DNA from: Candidatus Obscuribacterales bacterium
Lineage (GTDB): Bacteria; Cyanobacteriota; Vampirovibrionia; Obscuribacterales; Obscuribacteraceae
Direction of reading: 5' to 3'
Length of the DNA: 64,000 nucleotides
Assembly: GCA_019747875.1 (NCBI GenBank)
Contig: JAIEQI010000006.1
Coordinates: 88,321 to 152,320 of the forward strand
Of this stretch, positions 36,900 through 46,640 are shown one piece after another. The position numbers were made by a program, and so were the translations under genes. The notes under the pieces were generated by a model that was not told the DNA's origin, did not search any database, and worked only from the letters and a program-made list of their open reading frames with translations. Numbering within the stretch: the first letter of the stretch is position 1; each line of letters begins with the position of its first letter.

Positions 36900-38654
36900 C
36901 TAGGCTGTAATCTCTTTTACGAGTTCATAAAGCTTGTCCAGCGCAGCGTCGATATCTGCTGGCAAATGTACTCTGAGCAGTCTTCTTCGTCGTGAACTCA
37001 AAGCTTTGAAGTCACCCAATGATTGGGCTTCTTTCAAAACGCTGAATCCGAACTTCTCACCTGGAATTGCCAGATCCTTTTTGTCATCACAGGTAATCTG
37101 CAAGAAAACACCAGTATTGGGTCCGCCTTTGTGCAGTTGGCCGGTTGAATGCAGGAAGCGTGGTCCAAAGCCAACCGTTGTGGCAACCTGATGTTTCTTC
37201 ATCACCAGGTCGCGAATCTTCTGCAGCTTTTCTTCCAGCCTGGGAACGCATTCAATATAAGCATTGATGCCGAAATAGTCACCAGGGTCTAGCTGAGCAA
37301 GATGCGTAGCCAAATATCCTTTTGCAGATGGCTCGGCAGTCTCTTCCTTGAAGGTCTTTGTATTAGCCTCGTCAGCATAGAGCTTGAAGATGCCTTCCTC
37401 AAATAACAGTGTGTTGGTCGGCAATGCGCCTTTTGTCTCGTATTCTTTGAGATACTCTTTAGTGAAGTCTTTGCTTTCCTGAACGTTTGGTTGATTGAAA
37501 GCATTGATTCCAATGATCGCTCCGCCTGTAGCTGTCGCTATTTCCCAGCGGAAAAATTCGGCGCCCAAGTGCAATTTATCTGGCAGCGCAATCTTAACGA
37601 CTGGATTTCCTGCTTTCTCGAGCGCTTCAACCTTTTTGTCTTGCTCTCTGTCTGCTTCTGACTCAAGGCGCACATAGACAAACAAGCGATCCTCTCCGTA
37701 AACAGCCGGATCGGCAAGCGTTTCGGATGCTACCGGAATGATGCCGCGATCGTCTTTGCCTGTGCTTTCGGCGATTAATTGCTCGAGCCAGGTGCCAAGG
37801 CTGTGTATGGCTGGTGATGCGATGATAGTGACCTTGTCTCGACCTTCTTCAGTAAGGGTGCCCATGATGGTTCCGAGCATGACTCCGGGGTTGTGTTCGG
37901 GTGCAGCATCAGCGCCGCATGCCTTCACCATCGATTCGGCGTGCTTGAGAAGTTCAGCCGTGTTTATGCCCATCACCGCAGCTGGTATCATCCCGAAATT
38001 GGAAAGTGCTGAAAACCTGCCGCCAATTGATGGAACGCCGTGGAAGATGTGAGCGAATTTCCAATCTTGTGCTCGTTTCTCCATTGAGGAGCCGGGGTCG
38101 GTGATCGCAATGAAGTGCTCGCCGACCTTATCGCCTACCACTTTCTTGGTTTCATCATAAAAATACTGGCAAAGAACATTGGGCTCCGTGGTGCTGCCCG
38201 ACTTGCTAGCTACTATGAAGACGGTCTTTGCGGGATCGATTTGCGCCCTTGCAGCTTCTACCTGAGCAGGGACAACCGAATCCAAGACAATCATCTCCGG
38301 GTGTTCTGGATGCTTGCCGAAGACTTGGCGCATTACCTCAACGCACAGACTGCTGCCACCCATTCCCAATAAAACTGCATGGGTAAATTTTCTTTCTTTT
38401 ATCGTCTGGCTTAACTTATCGAATTGCGCCTGGTTCTTGATTTGTTCTGTTACGACCAGCAACCAGCCCAACCATTTGTCTTCGTCTTCTCCTGTCCACA
38501 GCTTGGCGTCCCTTGCCCATAGACGGCTGGTGAATTTGTTGGACTTGAGCGTGTTGAGTAAGTCTTTGACTGGCTTTTCATAGGAGCCCAACGAGTAAGA
38601 CAGTGCCCCCACCTTTTGAGTCTGAGCGAGCCCGCCATCAGCTGCGTTTGCCAT
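36900..38654 (-). CDS. pgi: Glucose-6-phosphate isomerase (tal-pgi-type)
   Basis: RLWARDAKLWTGEDEDKWLGWL; VLLGMGGSSLCVEVM; FIVASKSGSTTEPN; GRFSALSNFG. Confidence 0.85.
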   Translation of the reverse strand: MANAADGGLAQTQKVGALSYSLGSYEKPVKDLLNTLKSNKFTSRLWARDAKLWTGEDEDKWLGWLLVVTEQIKNQAQFDKLSQTIKERKFTHAVLLGMGGSSLCVEVMRQVFGKHPEHPEMIVLDSVVPAQVEAARAQIDPAKTVFIVASKSGSTTEPNVLCQYFYDETKKVVGDKVGEHFIAITDPGSSMEKRAQDWKFAHIFHGVPSIGGRFSALSNFGMIPAAVMGINTAELLKHAESMVKACGADAAPEHNPGVMLGTIMGTLTEEGRDKVTIIASPAIHSLGTWLEQLIAESTGKDDRGIIPVASETLADPAVYGEDRLFVYVRLESEADREQDKKVEALEKAGNPVVKIALPDKLHLGAEFFRWEIATATGGAIIGINAFNQPNVQESKDFTKEYLKEYETKGALPTNTLLFEEGIFKLYADEANTKTFKEETAEPSAKGYLATHLAQLDPGDYFGINAYIECVPRLEEKLQKIRDLVMKKHQVATTVGFGPRFLHSTGQLHKGGPNTGVFLQITCDDKKDLAIPGEKFGFSVLKEAQSLGDFKALSSRRRRLLRVHLPADIDAALDKLYELVKEITA

Positions 38655-38946
38655 TTTTTCTTCCTCTTGTAATGTGTCTCCTCGTTAGCCGCCCAGGCCG
38701 GGCGCCAGCTGACAAGGGATACACGCTCCCGAATATTGCCCTAGTATATCGAATAATCATTGAAGGGGTTTGCTTAGAATGTGAACTATCATCCGCTCAA
38801 GAAGCCCTTTCTTGATGTCATTAGAACCTTTTCTGCTACACTAGCGTCGTTTTAGCGGAGAAAGCTGAACTGAGGCAATGCCTGGTGACTTTCAGATGCT
38901 AATTGCTGTAAGGATAAGCGTTGCTGTCCGCCCGAGGGAGGTTTAG

Positions 38947-39384
38947 ATGGTTGAGACCATTCAACTAATGCGACAAGTTCAAGTCAAAGCAATCGTGACT
39001 GAAAACTTTAAGGGGCAAGTGGCTGCGGAGATTAACCGCAACCTTCAGCAAATTGATGCGGAACTGCAGCAATTAGAGTTCAAAGGCAAAAGAGCTATCG
39101 CTGATATCGAGAAGCGCAGTCCTCAGCCAATTCCTCCTGAAGTTCGTGCGCAAATTGAGACAATAAGACAACAGGTCGAATCCGAGAAGTTGCGCCTTGC
39201 CCAACTCAAGGAAGAAATGACCGCGCAAAGCAATGCCTTGAACGAACTTCCGATCGGCAGTGTCGTTACTCAATTCACTGTGGAAAATCCGGTTGAAGTG
39301 CGCGTTGGCGAAAACATCTTCCAAAGACTGGAAGGTGGCGAAATCCTCGTCAAAGACGGCGTCATCCAAGAGATTCGCATCTAG
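38947..39384 (+). CDS. YlqD-like protein
   Basis: VKAIVTENFKGQVAAEINRNLQQIDAELQQLEF...LPIGSVVTQFTVENPVEVRVGENIF...EILVKDGVIQEIRI. Confidence 0.75.
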   Translation: MVETIQLMRQVQVKAIVTENFKGQVAAEINRNLQQIDAELQQLEFKGKRAIADIEKRSPQPIPPEVRAQIETIRQQVESEKLRLAQLKEEMTAQSNALNELPIGSVVTQFTVENPVEVRVGENIFQRLEGGEILVKDGVIQEIRI

Positions 39385-39493
39385 GTCCTCAAAACCAAAG
39401 CACACAATGCAAGCTTGCTAGACTCTTGCTCATAGGGTAGTAGCTCCTCTGCTATGATTGGGGGGGCTGTCGTGAACCCACGAACGTTAGCTC

Positions 39494-39656
39494 ATCTGGT
39501 CGTCTCAGTAGCGGTGAGAGGGGCGAATACCAGATCGTTTAAGTAGCGGAGGAGGTGAGAGGGGCGATAGCCCAGCGAACCTCCGGAGCGTTTAAAAAGG
39601 TAGCGGAGGAGGTGAGAGGGGCGATAGCCCAGCGAACCTCCGGAGCGTTTAAAAAG
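39494..39656 (+). repeat. Tandem structured repeat: one divergent copy plus two identical 57-bp copies
   Basis: Copies 39543-39599 and 39600-39656: GTAGCGGAGGAGGTGAGAGGGGCGATAGCCCAGCGAACCTCCGGAGCGTTTAAAAAG; divergent copy about 39494-39542 with its own ATCTGGT/ACCAGAT stem. Confidence 0.9.
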
Positions 39657-39724
39657 GGTACCTATCTGTCACAAGTGGCGGCTAGTATTGAATTATGCCG
39701 GACTACCAGCAGGGAGGAGACCGC

Positions 39725-40019
39725 ATGAACACAAGTGCAGAGGGAGATCGAATCAAGGAAGGCGCCCAAGGCGAAAGCAAGCCAGACCTTACTAAAGACG
39801 CAGAAGCAACTAGCCGTAGCGATTTTAACGAGCTATTCAAAGCAGCAAGAGCCTCTGCCGGTCCAGACACCGCGAGTGACTCCTTACCAAATTGCTGAGT
39901 ATAAAAACGACCCTGCCGTGAGCAAGGCTAGTGGTGTGATGAACCCGAGTGTTCAAAATGCTAACGAACGTCCAAGTCTTACTAATTTTTTGAAATCACA
40001 AGTTAGGATCCGATATTAA
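39725..40019 (+). pseudogene. Short gene, possibly frameshifted (57-aa ORF 39725-39898 continued in another frame to 40019)
   Basis: RBS GGGAGGAG upstream of ATG 39725; frame 1 ends ...PDTASDSLPNC, another frame continues TPRVTPYQIAEYKNDPAVSKASGVMNPSVQNANERPSLTNFLKSQ. Confidence 0.35.
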
Positions 40020-40073
40020 ACGCAACTGTGCCTTGAAGCGCAGTGCTGCGGATTGTAATTGCCTCTTTAATTA

Positions 40074-41003
40074 CTACGCGATCGCTAGCGCATTGCGCGC
40101 TGCTTTCTTCAGATGTTCACGCAGGGAGGAAATCCATTGTTGCAATTGCTCAGTAGTTACTTCAGTGCCATCTGTTGCTTCATGTTTGGCAAGGCACTCG
40201 TAAAGGCGCCGTGCCGAATCAAGGTAACGCACCGAGAGTGAATCAATTGTCGCGACCTGCTGTTCAGTCTGGCGTCCAGTCGACAGCGTTATCAGCTTGT
40301 TTTGCGCACGACTGAGTGCCATCACAAAAAGACCTTGTTGCCATTCTTCGCAGTTATTCAGCACTACGCGAATCATGAATTTGTCCGCTAATGATTTTTC
40401 TTCTCGGACTTCTTGATCTAAATCTGTTTGAATTTTCTTACGGCGCATTTTGAATTGTCCGCCCCAGATAGAGGGTTTTAAATCTTCTGCTAGCATCGGA
40501 GATTCAACTAATTGCGAGCCAAAAAGCTTGCATGCGATGCAAGTGTGCTCTTCAATTTGTTCGAACAGTCGTTGATCGTTATCTCCAAAGCGAGCAATCA
40601 ACTCCTGCAAATATATGCCACCATCGTTGCGAGGTTCGCCTAAGCGGATGCAGGCTTGGTCGCGATTGAAAGAATCGCAGGAAAATCCAGGTCCTAGCGT
40701 GTCTTTCAGTACTGATTCGACCTGACGTCTCAAAAGATTTTTGAAGTTGGACCCGGAGATATACGGCGTTCCGGAAAGGTCTCGCAGCACATATAAATCA
40801 GGTGGATTTGGTCTGCTTTCACCTTGTTGTTCTATGCGCGCTCCAGATTTGCAATGGAGGAATCCAGTGAGAACCATTCGCGATTGGAATCGGACAGTCA
40901 TGTTTTCTCCGGAGCGTCGAGGTGTGGGGTAGCGATCTGGCAGAAAGAAATTGGCCGGTAAGCCAAAATTTGGTACGCGGAACTGGGAGTCCAGCAGAGT
41001 CAA
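40074..41003 (-). CDS. Stand-alone RAMP-superfamily (Csm3/Cmr4/Csx7-like) protein
   Basis: LTGFLHCKSGARIEQ, YVLRDLSGTPYISGSNFKNLLRRQVESVL (RAMP PYIPGSSLKGxLR-like), HTCIACKLFGSQ (CxxCxLFG). Confidence 0.75.
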   Translation of the reverse strand: MTLLDSQFRVPNFGLPANFFLPDRYPTPRRSGENMTVRFQSRMVLTGFLHCKSGARIEQQGESRPNPPDLYVLRDLSGTPYISGSNFKNLLRRQVESVLKDTLGPGFSCDSFNRDQACIRLGEPRNDGGIYLQELIARFGDNDQRLFEQIEEHTCIACKLFGSQLVESPMLAEDLKPSIWGGQFKMRRKKIQTDLDQEVREEKSLADKFMIRVVLNNCEEWQQGLFVMALSRAQNKLITLSTGRQTEQQVATIDSLSVRYLDSARRLYECLAKHEATDGTEVTTEQLQQWISSLREHLKKAARNALAIA

Positions 41004-41346
41004 ACAACGTCTGCGCTGAACGGTATCAGTTATGGTGCCAACAAATTTTTCTTTGAAGTTATGACAGTATACACATTTAATCTATGACAAGATCGGGGAA
41101 GTCCTCGAATACTCCCTTAAATCTTGCGCTTGACAATACCCTTTGAGCAGCTCCTTGTTAGAACTCAAAAGAGGCGAGCCATTTCTGACTCACCTCCTGG
41201 TTTTGCTTCGGATAAATAGGTTCAATACTCGGGTAGTCTGTCGGCTATCGCCGGTCCTTACCCGTCCGATTTTGCTTCACGAACGCGCTCTGAGAAATCA
41301 TCGCGACATCGAGCCGCGCTGAACGCGCTTCGAAAAGTCTAACTGA

Positions 41347-42357
41347 TTAGCCTTCGAGGTAATCTCTCAGTTTTTCAGTTACATCAGACGCTCTCAAAGC
41401 ACGCAGAGCCTTAAGTTCGATCTGACGAGTGCGCTCACGAGTGATTCCAACTAGCTTACCTACTTGCTCAAGTGTGCGTTGATGTCCGTCTTTGAGCCCG
41501 AAACGCAAAATCAGAACTTCGCGTTCACGAGGCGTTAATGTAGACAACACGCCACGAATATCCAGCGCAAGCAGAGCTGACGCTGTGCAATCTTCTGGTG
41601 GTGTGATGTTTTCATCTTGCACAACATCGGCAAGGCTGTTGTCTTCGTCTTCTCCAAGCGGAGTATCCAAAGACATCGGAGTGCGATTTGCCGACAGAAC
41701 TTCTTTTACTTTCGTAATGCTGCAATTCATCGCTTTTGCAAGATCTTCAATTGTCGGACGTCGACCCAACTCTTGCGAGAGTTTTCTCGTTGCCTTGCGC
41801 AGATTGTTGATTGTTTCAACCATGTGCACCGGCACACGAATTGTTCTCGACTTATCTGCAAGTGCTCGTGTAATTCCTTGACGAATCCACCAGGTTGCGT
41901 AAGTTGAAAACTTGTATCCGCGTTCGGCGTCGAACTTTTCGGCAGCTCTAATCAAACCGAGGTTGCCTTCTTGAATAAGATCAAGAAATGGCAGTCCACG
42001 GTTTTGATACTTCTTAGCCACGCTTACTACAAGGCGAAGGTTTGCTTGCACTAGTCGCTTTTTAGCGAATTCGTCGCCATTTGCAATACGTCGTGCTAGT
42101 TCTATTTCTTCTTTTGCAGAAAGCAATCTTACCCGCCCAATATCGCGCAGGTAAAGCTGAACCGAGTCTTCGGCGCGAGAGCGCACGGCTGATTCTGCAT
42201 CCTCATCTGCAACAGAGTCTTCAATGGCTTCTTCTAATGCATGGAAGAAATCATTTGTATCAAACCCCGCCTGAGCAAAGTCGGGTGAGAACTCATCTAG
42301 AGTGAAATCTTCAATTGTTTGTGTGTTTTGTCTTCGCATTGTTTTTAAGCGTTCCAA
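41347..42357 (-). CDS. rpoD: RNA polymerase sigma-70 family factor (RpoD/group 1-2)
   Basis: [77 protein letters not shown]. Confidence 0.95.
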   Translation of the reverse strand: MERLKTMRRQNTQTIEDFTLDEFSPDFAQAGFDTNDFFHALEEAIEDSVADEDAESAVRSRAEDSVQLYLRDIGRVRLLSAKEEIELARRIANGDEFAKKRLVQANLRLVVSVAKKYQNRGLPFLDLIQEGNLGLIRAAEKFDAERGYKFSTYATWWIRQGITRALADKSRTIRVPVHMVETINNLRKATRKLSQELGRRPTIEDLAKAMNCSITKVKEVLSANRTPMSLDTPLGEDEDNSLADVVQDENITPPEDCTASALLALDIRGVLSTLTPREREVLILRFGLKDGHQRTLEQVGKLVGITRERTRQIELKALRALRASDVTEKLRDYLEG

Positions 42358-42629
42358 GTCCGCCTTTTGTTTTGGTATCCAGAGTTTTCCGAAAGTCCGC
42401 GCACAGGACTACGCCACCGCTTGTACGGCGACGCGGAAATTCATCAGGTGTTCAGTTAAGTTCGACGACTCTACTATTAAAATGTTCCTACACGAATGTT
42501 GGAAGGAGGTTAACCCTACTTTTCGCTGTCGTTATATCTAAGTAGTGGTTTCATTAGGAATTTAGGCTGCTCCAAATGGGGATTAATCCGCGAAATGACA
42601 CTATCGCACTCTCCGACCAGCGTTTCCAG

Positions 42630-42656
42630 AACGTTAAAAGGCATCCTTTTAACGTT
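42630..42656. repeat. Perfect 12-bp inverted repeat with 3-nt loop
   Basis: AACGTTAAAAGG-CAT-CCTTTTAACGTT. Confidence 0.95.
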
Positions 42657-42711
42657 ACCTTTGTTAACCCAACAACTTTGACTTTTCTGGTGGCAGTTTC
42701 ACCGCATTCAT

Positions 42712-44487
42712 TCACTTCTTTTGTAGTTTTTTTACGGTCGTTTTTCGATGACCAGTGCAATTGCAAATACCCTCTTTGTGGGCTTCTGTGGGATTGTTTG
42801 TTGGTGGAGTCAGGAAAAGCGTGTTCTCGAAGTCTTTTACTTTTCTGCTGTTCTCTTCGGTGTTGGGAACGATCTTTCCGTCGGTGCCTCGAATCATCAC
42901 GGGCGATTCTGAGCCATCAGCCTTTCGAGTGGTTTTGAATCGGCGATTAATATCATCTTGATCCCATTGCTTGACCGCCCAGTAAAGGTTTGGGTTGGCA
43001 TCATAAAGCATATTGGGTTCGTGTAGATAGAGCGCCAGTGCCTCGGCATGCGCCTCGGCGGGATCGTAAAAGTATTCACTTGCAGGCTTCTGTAAGTCCG
43101 GCAATCTTTTCCTCATCTCCTTATCGCTTATTCCTTCTGAGCGATCCGTTGACATTACGCCATCTTTGACAGGCATCCATATGCCATCTGCATCTGTTTT
43201 GTTTGTTAAAAGGTATTGCCACTGCTTTCCGTCTTTATCTCTTAAGCGATAGCTGTCATCCTCTTCGCCCGCCATCTTCGGTGCTTTTTCATAGCCAAAG
43301 AAATCGAGAACCTTTTGCGGAATCTCGTTCTCTTTCCAAATCACGTTTTGCAGTTCATGGGAGAACTCATGCAGCGCTACGCCCTCTAATCCTTTCCAGC
43401 CACGCGCTTCCTTAAATACTGACGGTCCGAAGTAGACTGAGGCTGGTTCATTATCGTGCCAACCTGCAACATTGACTTTCTTTCCCTCATCCTTATATGC
43501 AGTAAAGCCAATTCGAAACCCGTCAAAATCTATTTTCTTTGCTGAATCGGAAAGATGCTTGAATTGTTCTAGCACTTCTTCGACCACTTTCAATTCGGTA
43601 GCCGTGGGCAGCCTCATTGGTACTTTTGTTTTGTTGTCATCCGAATAGGCAACTATTTCCCCGGGAAGAGCAAATTTCACATTGTAGTCGTTCTCCATTC
43701 GCCACATGGTTCGCATAATGCCTTGCGTCTCTGCCGATGTGCTAAGACTTATTTCGGTTCGCCCTGTGTTCTTGCGCAAGCGTCCATATTCATCGATATG
43801 GATGGCACCTATTTGAGTCGATTTACCGTTCTTCCAGGTCTTTCCATCGTTGCTTTGCCAAACATTAGTCCCGTCATCGAGAGTTCTTTTACCATCTGGA
43901 TCTTCGGTGAGAGTTACTTGTTTTCCGTCTTTTTTAGCGAAATTAGTAGACAGACTTCCATCTGTTCGCAGCTCTGTGTTGACACCATACGAGGTATTGA
44001 TTGTGCGCAGCGTGCCATCTTCACCAATACTGACGCTTCCATGCCATGCGTCATCCGCTCCTTTCTCCGACCACCTTTTGCCATCAGTACTTTCCCATTC
44101 CCGCCCGTCTTTATCGCGGAAATAGTTCGCAACTCCGTCTTTACTTCGCAATATTATTTCTTTGCCGCGCCATGAAACTGTGCGCTCTTCATTTTGTCCG
44201 GCTTTTGCTTCACTTGATTCAAGCGCTTTTGCATCTTTGATCGGCGCTTTATCCGCGTCGAGGTTTTTATGCCCGACAGGATAGTGGTCTATTATCGTAA
44301 TTGACGGAAGGCTTTCCTCTGCCTGAACTCGATTGTGCTCGATTTTGATCGCTGATTTATCTGTCGATTCAGACAAGAGTCTTTCTGAAATCGTGGTCGC
44401 GTTTGTCTGATCGCTTTCATCATTTCTGATCAGCGATTCTTGAGGCTTTGACGTAGACTGATCGGACGCCAAGTGCGGAAATCCCAC
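42712..44487 (-). CDS. Putative zinc metallopeptidase (HExxH) with disordered N-terminus and no obvious signal peptide
   Basis: EGVALHEFSHELQNVIW; repetitive beta-rich DGTLRTINTSYGVNTELRTDGSLSTNF region. Confidence 0.65.
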   Translation of the reverse strand: MGFPHLASDQSTSKPQESLIRNDESDQTNATTISERLLSESTDKSAIKIEHNRVQAEESLPSITIIDHYPVGHKNLDADKAPIKDAKALESSEAKAGQNEERTVSWRGKEIILRSKDGVANYFRDKDGREWESTDGKRWSEKGADDAWHGSVSIGEDGTLRTINTSYGVNTELRTDGSLSTNFAKKDGKQVTLTEDPDGKRTLDDGTNVWQSNDGKTWKNGKSTQIGAIHIDEYGRLRKNTGRTEISLSTSAETQGIMRTMWRMENDYNVKFALPGEIVAYSDDNKTKVPMRLPTATELKVVEEVLEQFKHLSDSAKKIDFDGFRIGFTAYKDEGKKVNVAGWHDNEPASVYFGPSVFKEARGWKGLEGVALHEFSHELQNVIWKENEIPQKVLDFFGYEKAPKMAGEEDDSYRLRDKDGKQWQYLLTNKTDADGIWMPVKDGVMSTDRSEGISDKEMRKRLPDLQKPASEYFYDPAEAHAEALALYLHEPNMLYDANPNLYWAVKQWDQDDINRRFKTTRKADGSESPVMIRGTDGKIVPNTEENSRKVKDFENTLFLTPPTNNPTEAHKEGICNCTGHRKTTVKKLQKK

Positions 44488-44703
44488 GCTTTTAAGTAAT
44501 AACGGTCAATGCCAGCTTAGCCAAGTTGGGCGCCATTTTCCAGGTCCTTTTCCGCAATAGGCCCGCTAAAACATACATTCTGGGATGTGGATTTTTCACC
44601 CCTCACATGTGGAATTGTGTATCGTTCCAAAACACAATGCTTAACGCCGTAATATTGGATCGTGTTTATACCGGCCGGTAACAGCCATGAGCATTGAAGG
44701 GAG

Positions 44704-46635
44704 CTAAACCGAAGTCGGTTTGCCCAAAAGCATTGCTTTGAGATTCTTTGCTGTTTGCGGCCTGTCGCCTGGTCTCTTAGCTAAACACAAGAGGATCGCA
44801 TGTTGGATGTGGTCGGGAATTCTGAGCGATTTTGGGAATGGTGGCACTTCGGCGTTTAGATGGTCGTGAAAGAGTTCAAGCATACTATCTTTTGCAAATG
44901 GAGGGCGCCCCACGAGGCACTCATAGAGTAAGACTCCTAATGAGTAGATGTCAGATCGCGAGTCTACGACTTGTGTTGTATCCCATTGTTCGGGGCTCAT
45001 ATATAGTGGACTTCCGAATAGTTCTCCAGGTTTTGTCAGCTGCATGTCGGTAGGCTGATCGCCCTTAGCTAAGCCGAAATCGACGATCTTGATTTGATCC
45101 GGTTGCTTTGCTTGCTCAATGATCATGATGTTGCTTGGTTTGAGATCGCGGTGCACTACGCCATTTTCATGTGCATAGGCGATACCATCCAAAATCTGGG
45201 ACGTAATTTCTTCAAACCTCACCAGGTCCAGCCGCTTGCACTCTGATAACACTTCCTCCAGACTTTGCCCTTTCACAAAATCCATTACTAGATATGGACC
45301 ATTTTTCGCGATCCCAAAGTCGTGAATCTTCAAAAGATTCGGATGGTCTAATCGGCTCGCTGTGCGGGCTTCGTGCTGAAAACGTTTGACGTTTGTTGTC
45401 TCTGATGCCAGATGCGATTGTAAGATTTTGATGGCGAGAATCTGGTGCTCAAGGAAAAGGTGTCTAACCTTATAAACTTTGCTCATTCCACCTTTGCCCA
45501 GCTCTTCAAGGACGTAGTACTTGTCTGCAAAGACGCTACCAATGAGCGAATCATCCGGCAATTTCGCAAGCATCGTTTGGTCATCCGGACAGTTGTCCAC
45601 CTCCATTGGATACTCTTTCGTGCAAGTCAAACAGACATTTCTGAGTCTCACTTCTTTCGGTGCATTTCGATCTGCATTTACTTGCTTTGCGACTTCGTTG
45701 ACTAGTTTTCGTTCAATAACTTCTTTCTCTTGTTCTGCTGCTTCTTGTTTCTTTCTTGCTTCTTGGCGTTCGCTGTCAACCACGTCCAGGGTTCGCGCAC
45801 TCCAGATTGCAACTGCTATGAACGAAGCAAAAACAAGGATGCCGAATACTGCCCAACCGAATGCTTCATCGTAAAGCTTTAGAGCCGAACCTGCTGACCG
45901 AATTCCCAAGCTAAGTGGAATCGCCAGTAAAAACGTGAGAAAGCGTCTGGCTATTCGTCCACCTAAGCTATCGAGTACGAAGATTCTTGTGATCTCCGCC
46001 TCTGGCCGAGCGCATAGTGCCGCCATGCTCAGGAAGATTAGCGGTACGGAAATGGCGCTGGACATTTTAACGCAACCGAACATGGTGCACAGACTTTCGA
46101 CACCGCAAAGGTATCCGAAGAAAGCCATCAAAGATAGCCCAAGTGCGACCGATGCACAAACTTGCCATAGCCAGTGCTTGCCGCTAATTGGGAGTCCTAT
46201 TGTTAGCAATGAGAACGATAAAAAAATGAAGTTCAAGGAGACATTCGGTGGCATCGGTCCCGGAAAAGTAATACCGGTTGCTGGTTCGGATGGTGAAAAG
46301 ATAAGTTTATCGAGTCCGAAGTCCTTTGCCGTTACAGACTCAGCAAAAGTTGCAGATGCGCCTGCAAAACAGATGAAGGCTAGTACCGATCCCAGAATTG
46401 TGTGGTCGACCCCATTGCGAAATGTTCTGAAAAACAGGGACAGCGAGCAAAGCAGAAAGGCGAGCGCTATGCTGGAACGCAAGATCATTTTGCGCCCTAG
46501 AAACAGCGTTTTTAGATTCTCTTGATCTAAAGCCCATCCGGCCAAGCTTACGAGCGATGCGATGGCGACCAACACAAGCAGGAAGAGTGCTATCTTGCGT
46601 GATCGTCTAACAAGTCTATCGCTCGCTTTAAGCAT
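44704..46635 (-). CDS. Serine/threonine protein kinase with N-terminal multi-TM domain and zinc-ribbon-like linker
   Basis: ELGKGGMSKVYKVRH, VVHRDLKPSNIM, IVDFGLAK, GSPLYMSPEQW; N-terminal hydrophobic segments; NVCLTCTKEYPMEVDNCPDD. Confidence 0.92.
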   Translation of the reverse strand: MLKASDRLVRRSRKIALFLLVLVAIASLVSLAGWALDQENLKTLFLGRKMILRSSIALAFLLCSLSLFFRTFRNGVDHTILGSVLAFICFAGASATFAESVTAKDFGLDKLIFSPSEPATGITFPGPMPPNVSLNFIFLSFSLLTIGLPISGKHWLWQVCASVALGLSLMAFFGYLCGVESLCTMFGCVKMSSAISVPLIFLSMAALCARPEAEITRIFVLDSLGGRIARRFLTFLLAIPLSLGIRSAGSALKLYDEAFGWAVFGILVFASFIAVAIWSARTLDVVDSERQEARKKQEAAEQEKEVIERKLVNEVAKQVNADRNAPKEVRLRNVCLTCTKEYPMEVDNCPDDQTMLAKLPDDSLIGSVFADKYYVLEELGKGGMSKVYKVRHLFLEHQILAIKILQSHLASETTNVKRFQHEARTASRLDHPNLLKIHDFGIAKNGPYLVMDFVKGQSLEEVLSECKRLDLVRFEEITSQILDGIAYAHENGVVHRDLKPSNIMIIEQAKQPDQIKIVDFGLAKGDQPTDMQLTKPGELFGSPLYMSPEQWDTTQVVDSRSDIYSLGVLLYECLVGRPPFAKDSMLELFHDHLNAEVPPFPKSLRIPDHIQHAILLCLAKRPGDRPQTAKNLKAMLLGKPTSV

Positions 46636-46640
46636 TATCC

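Noticed and set aside
39494-39656. Short CRISPR array
   Set aside because: Only two identical adjacent units plus one divergent unit with no spacers; better explained as a structured tandem leader.
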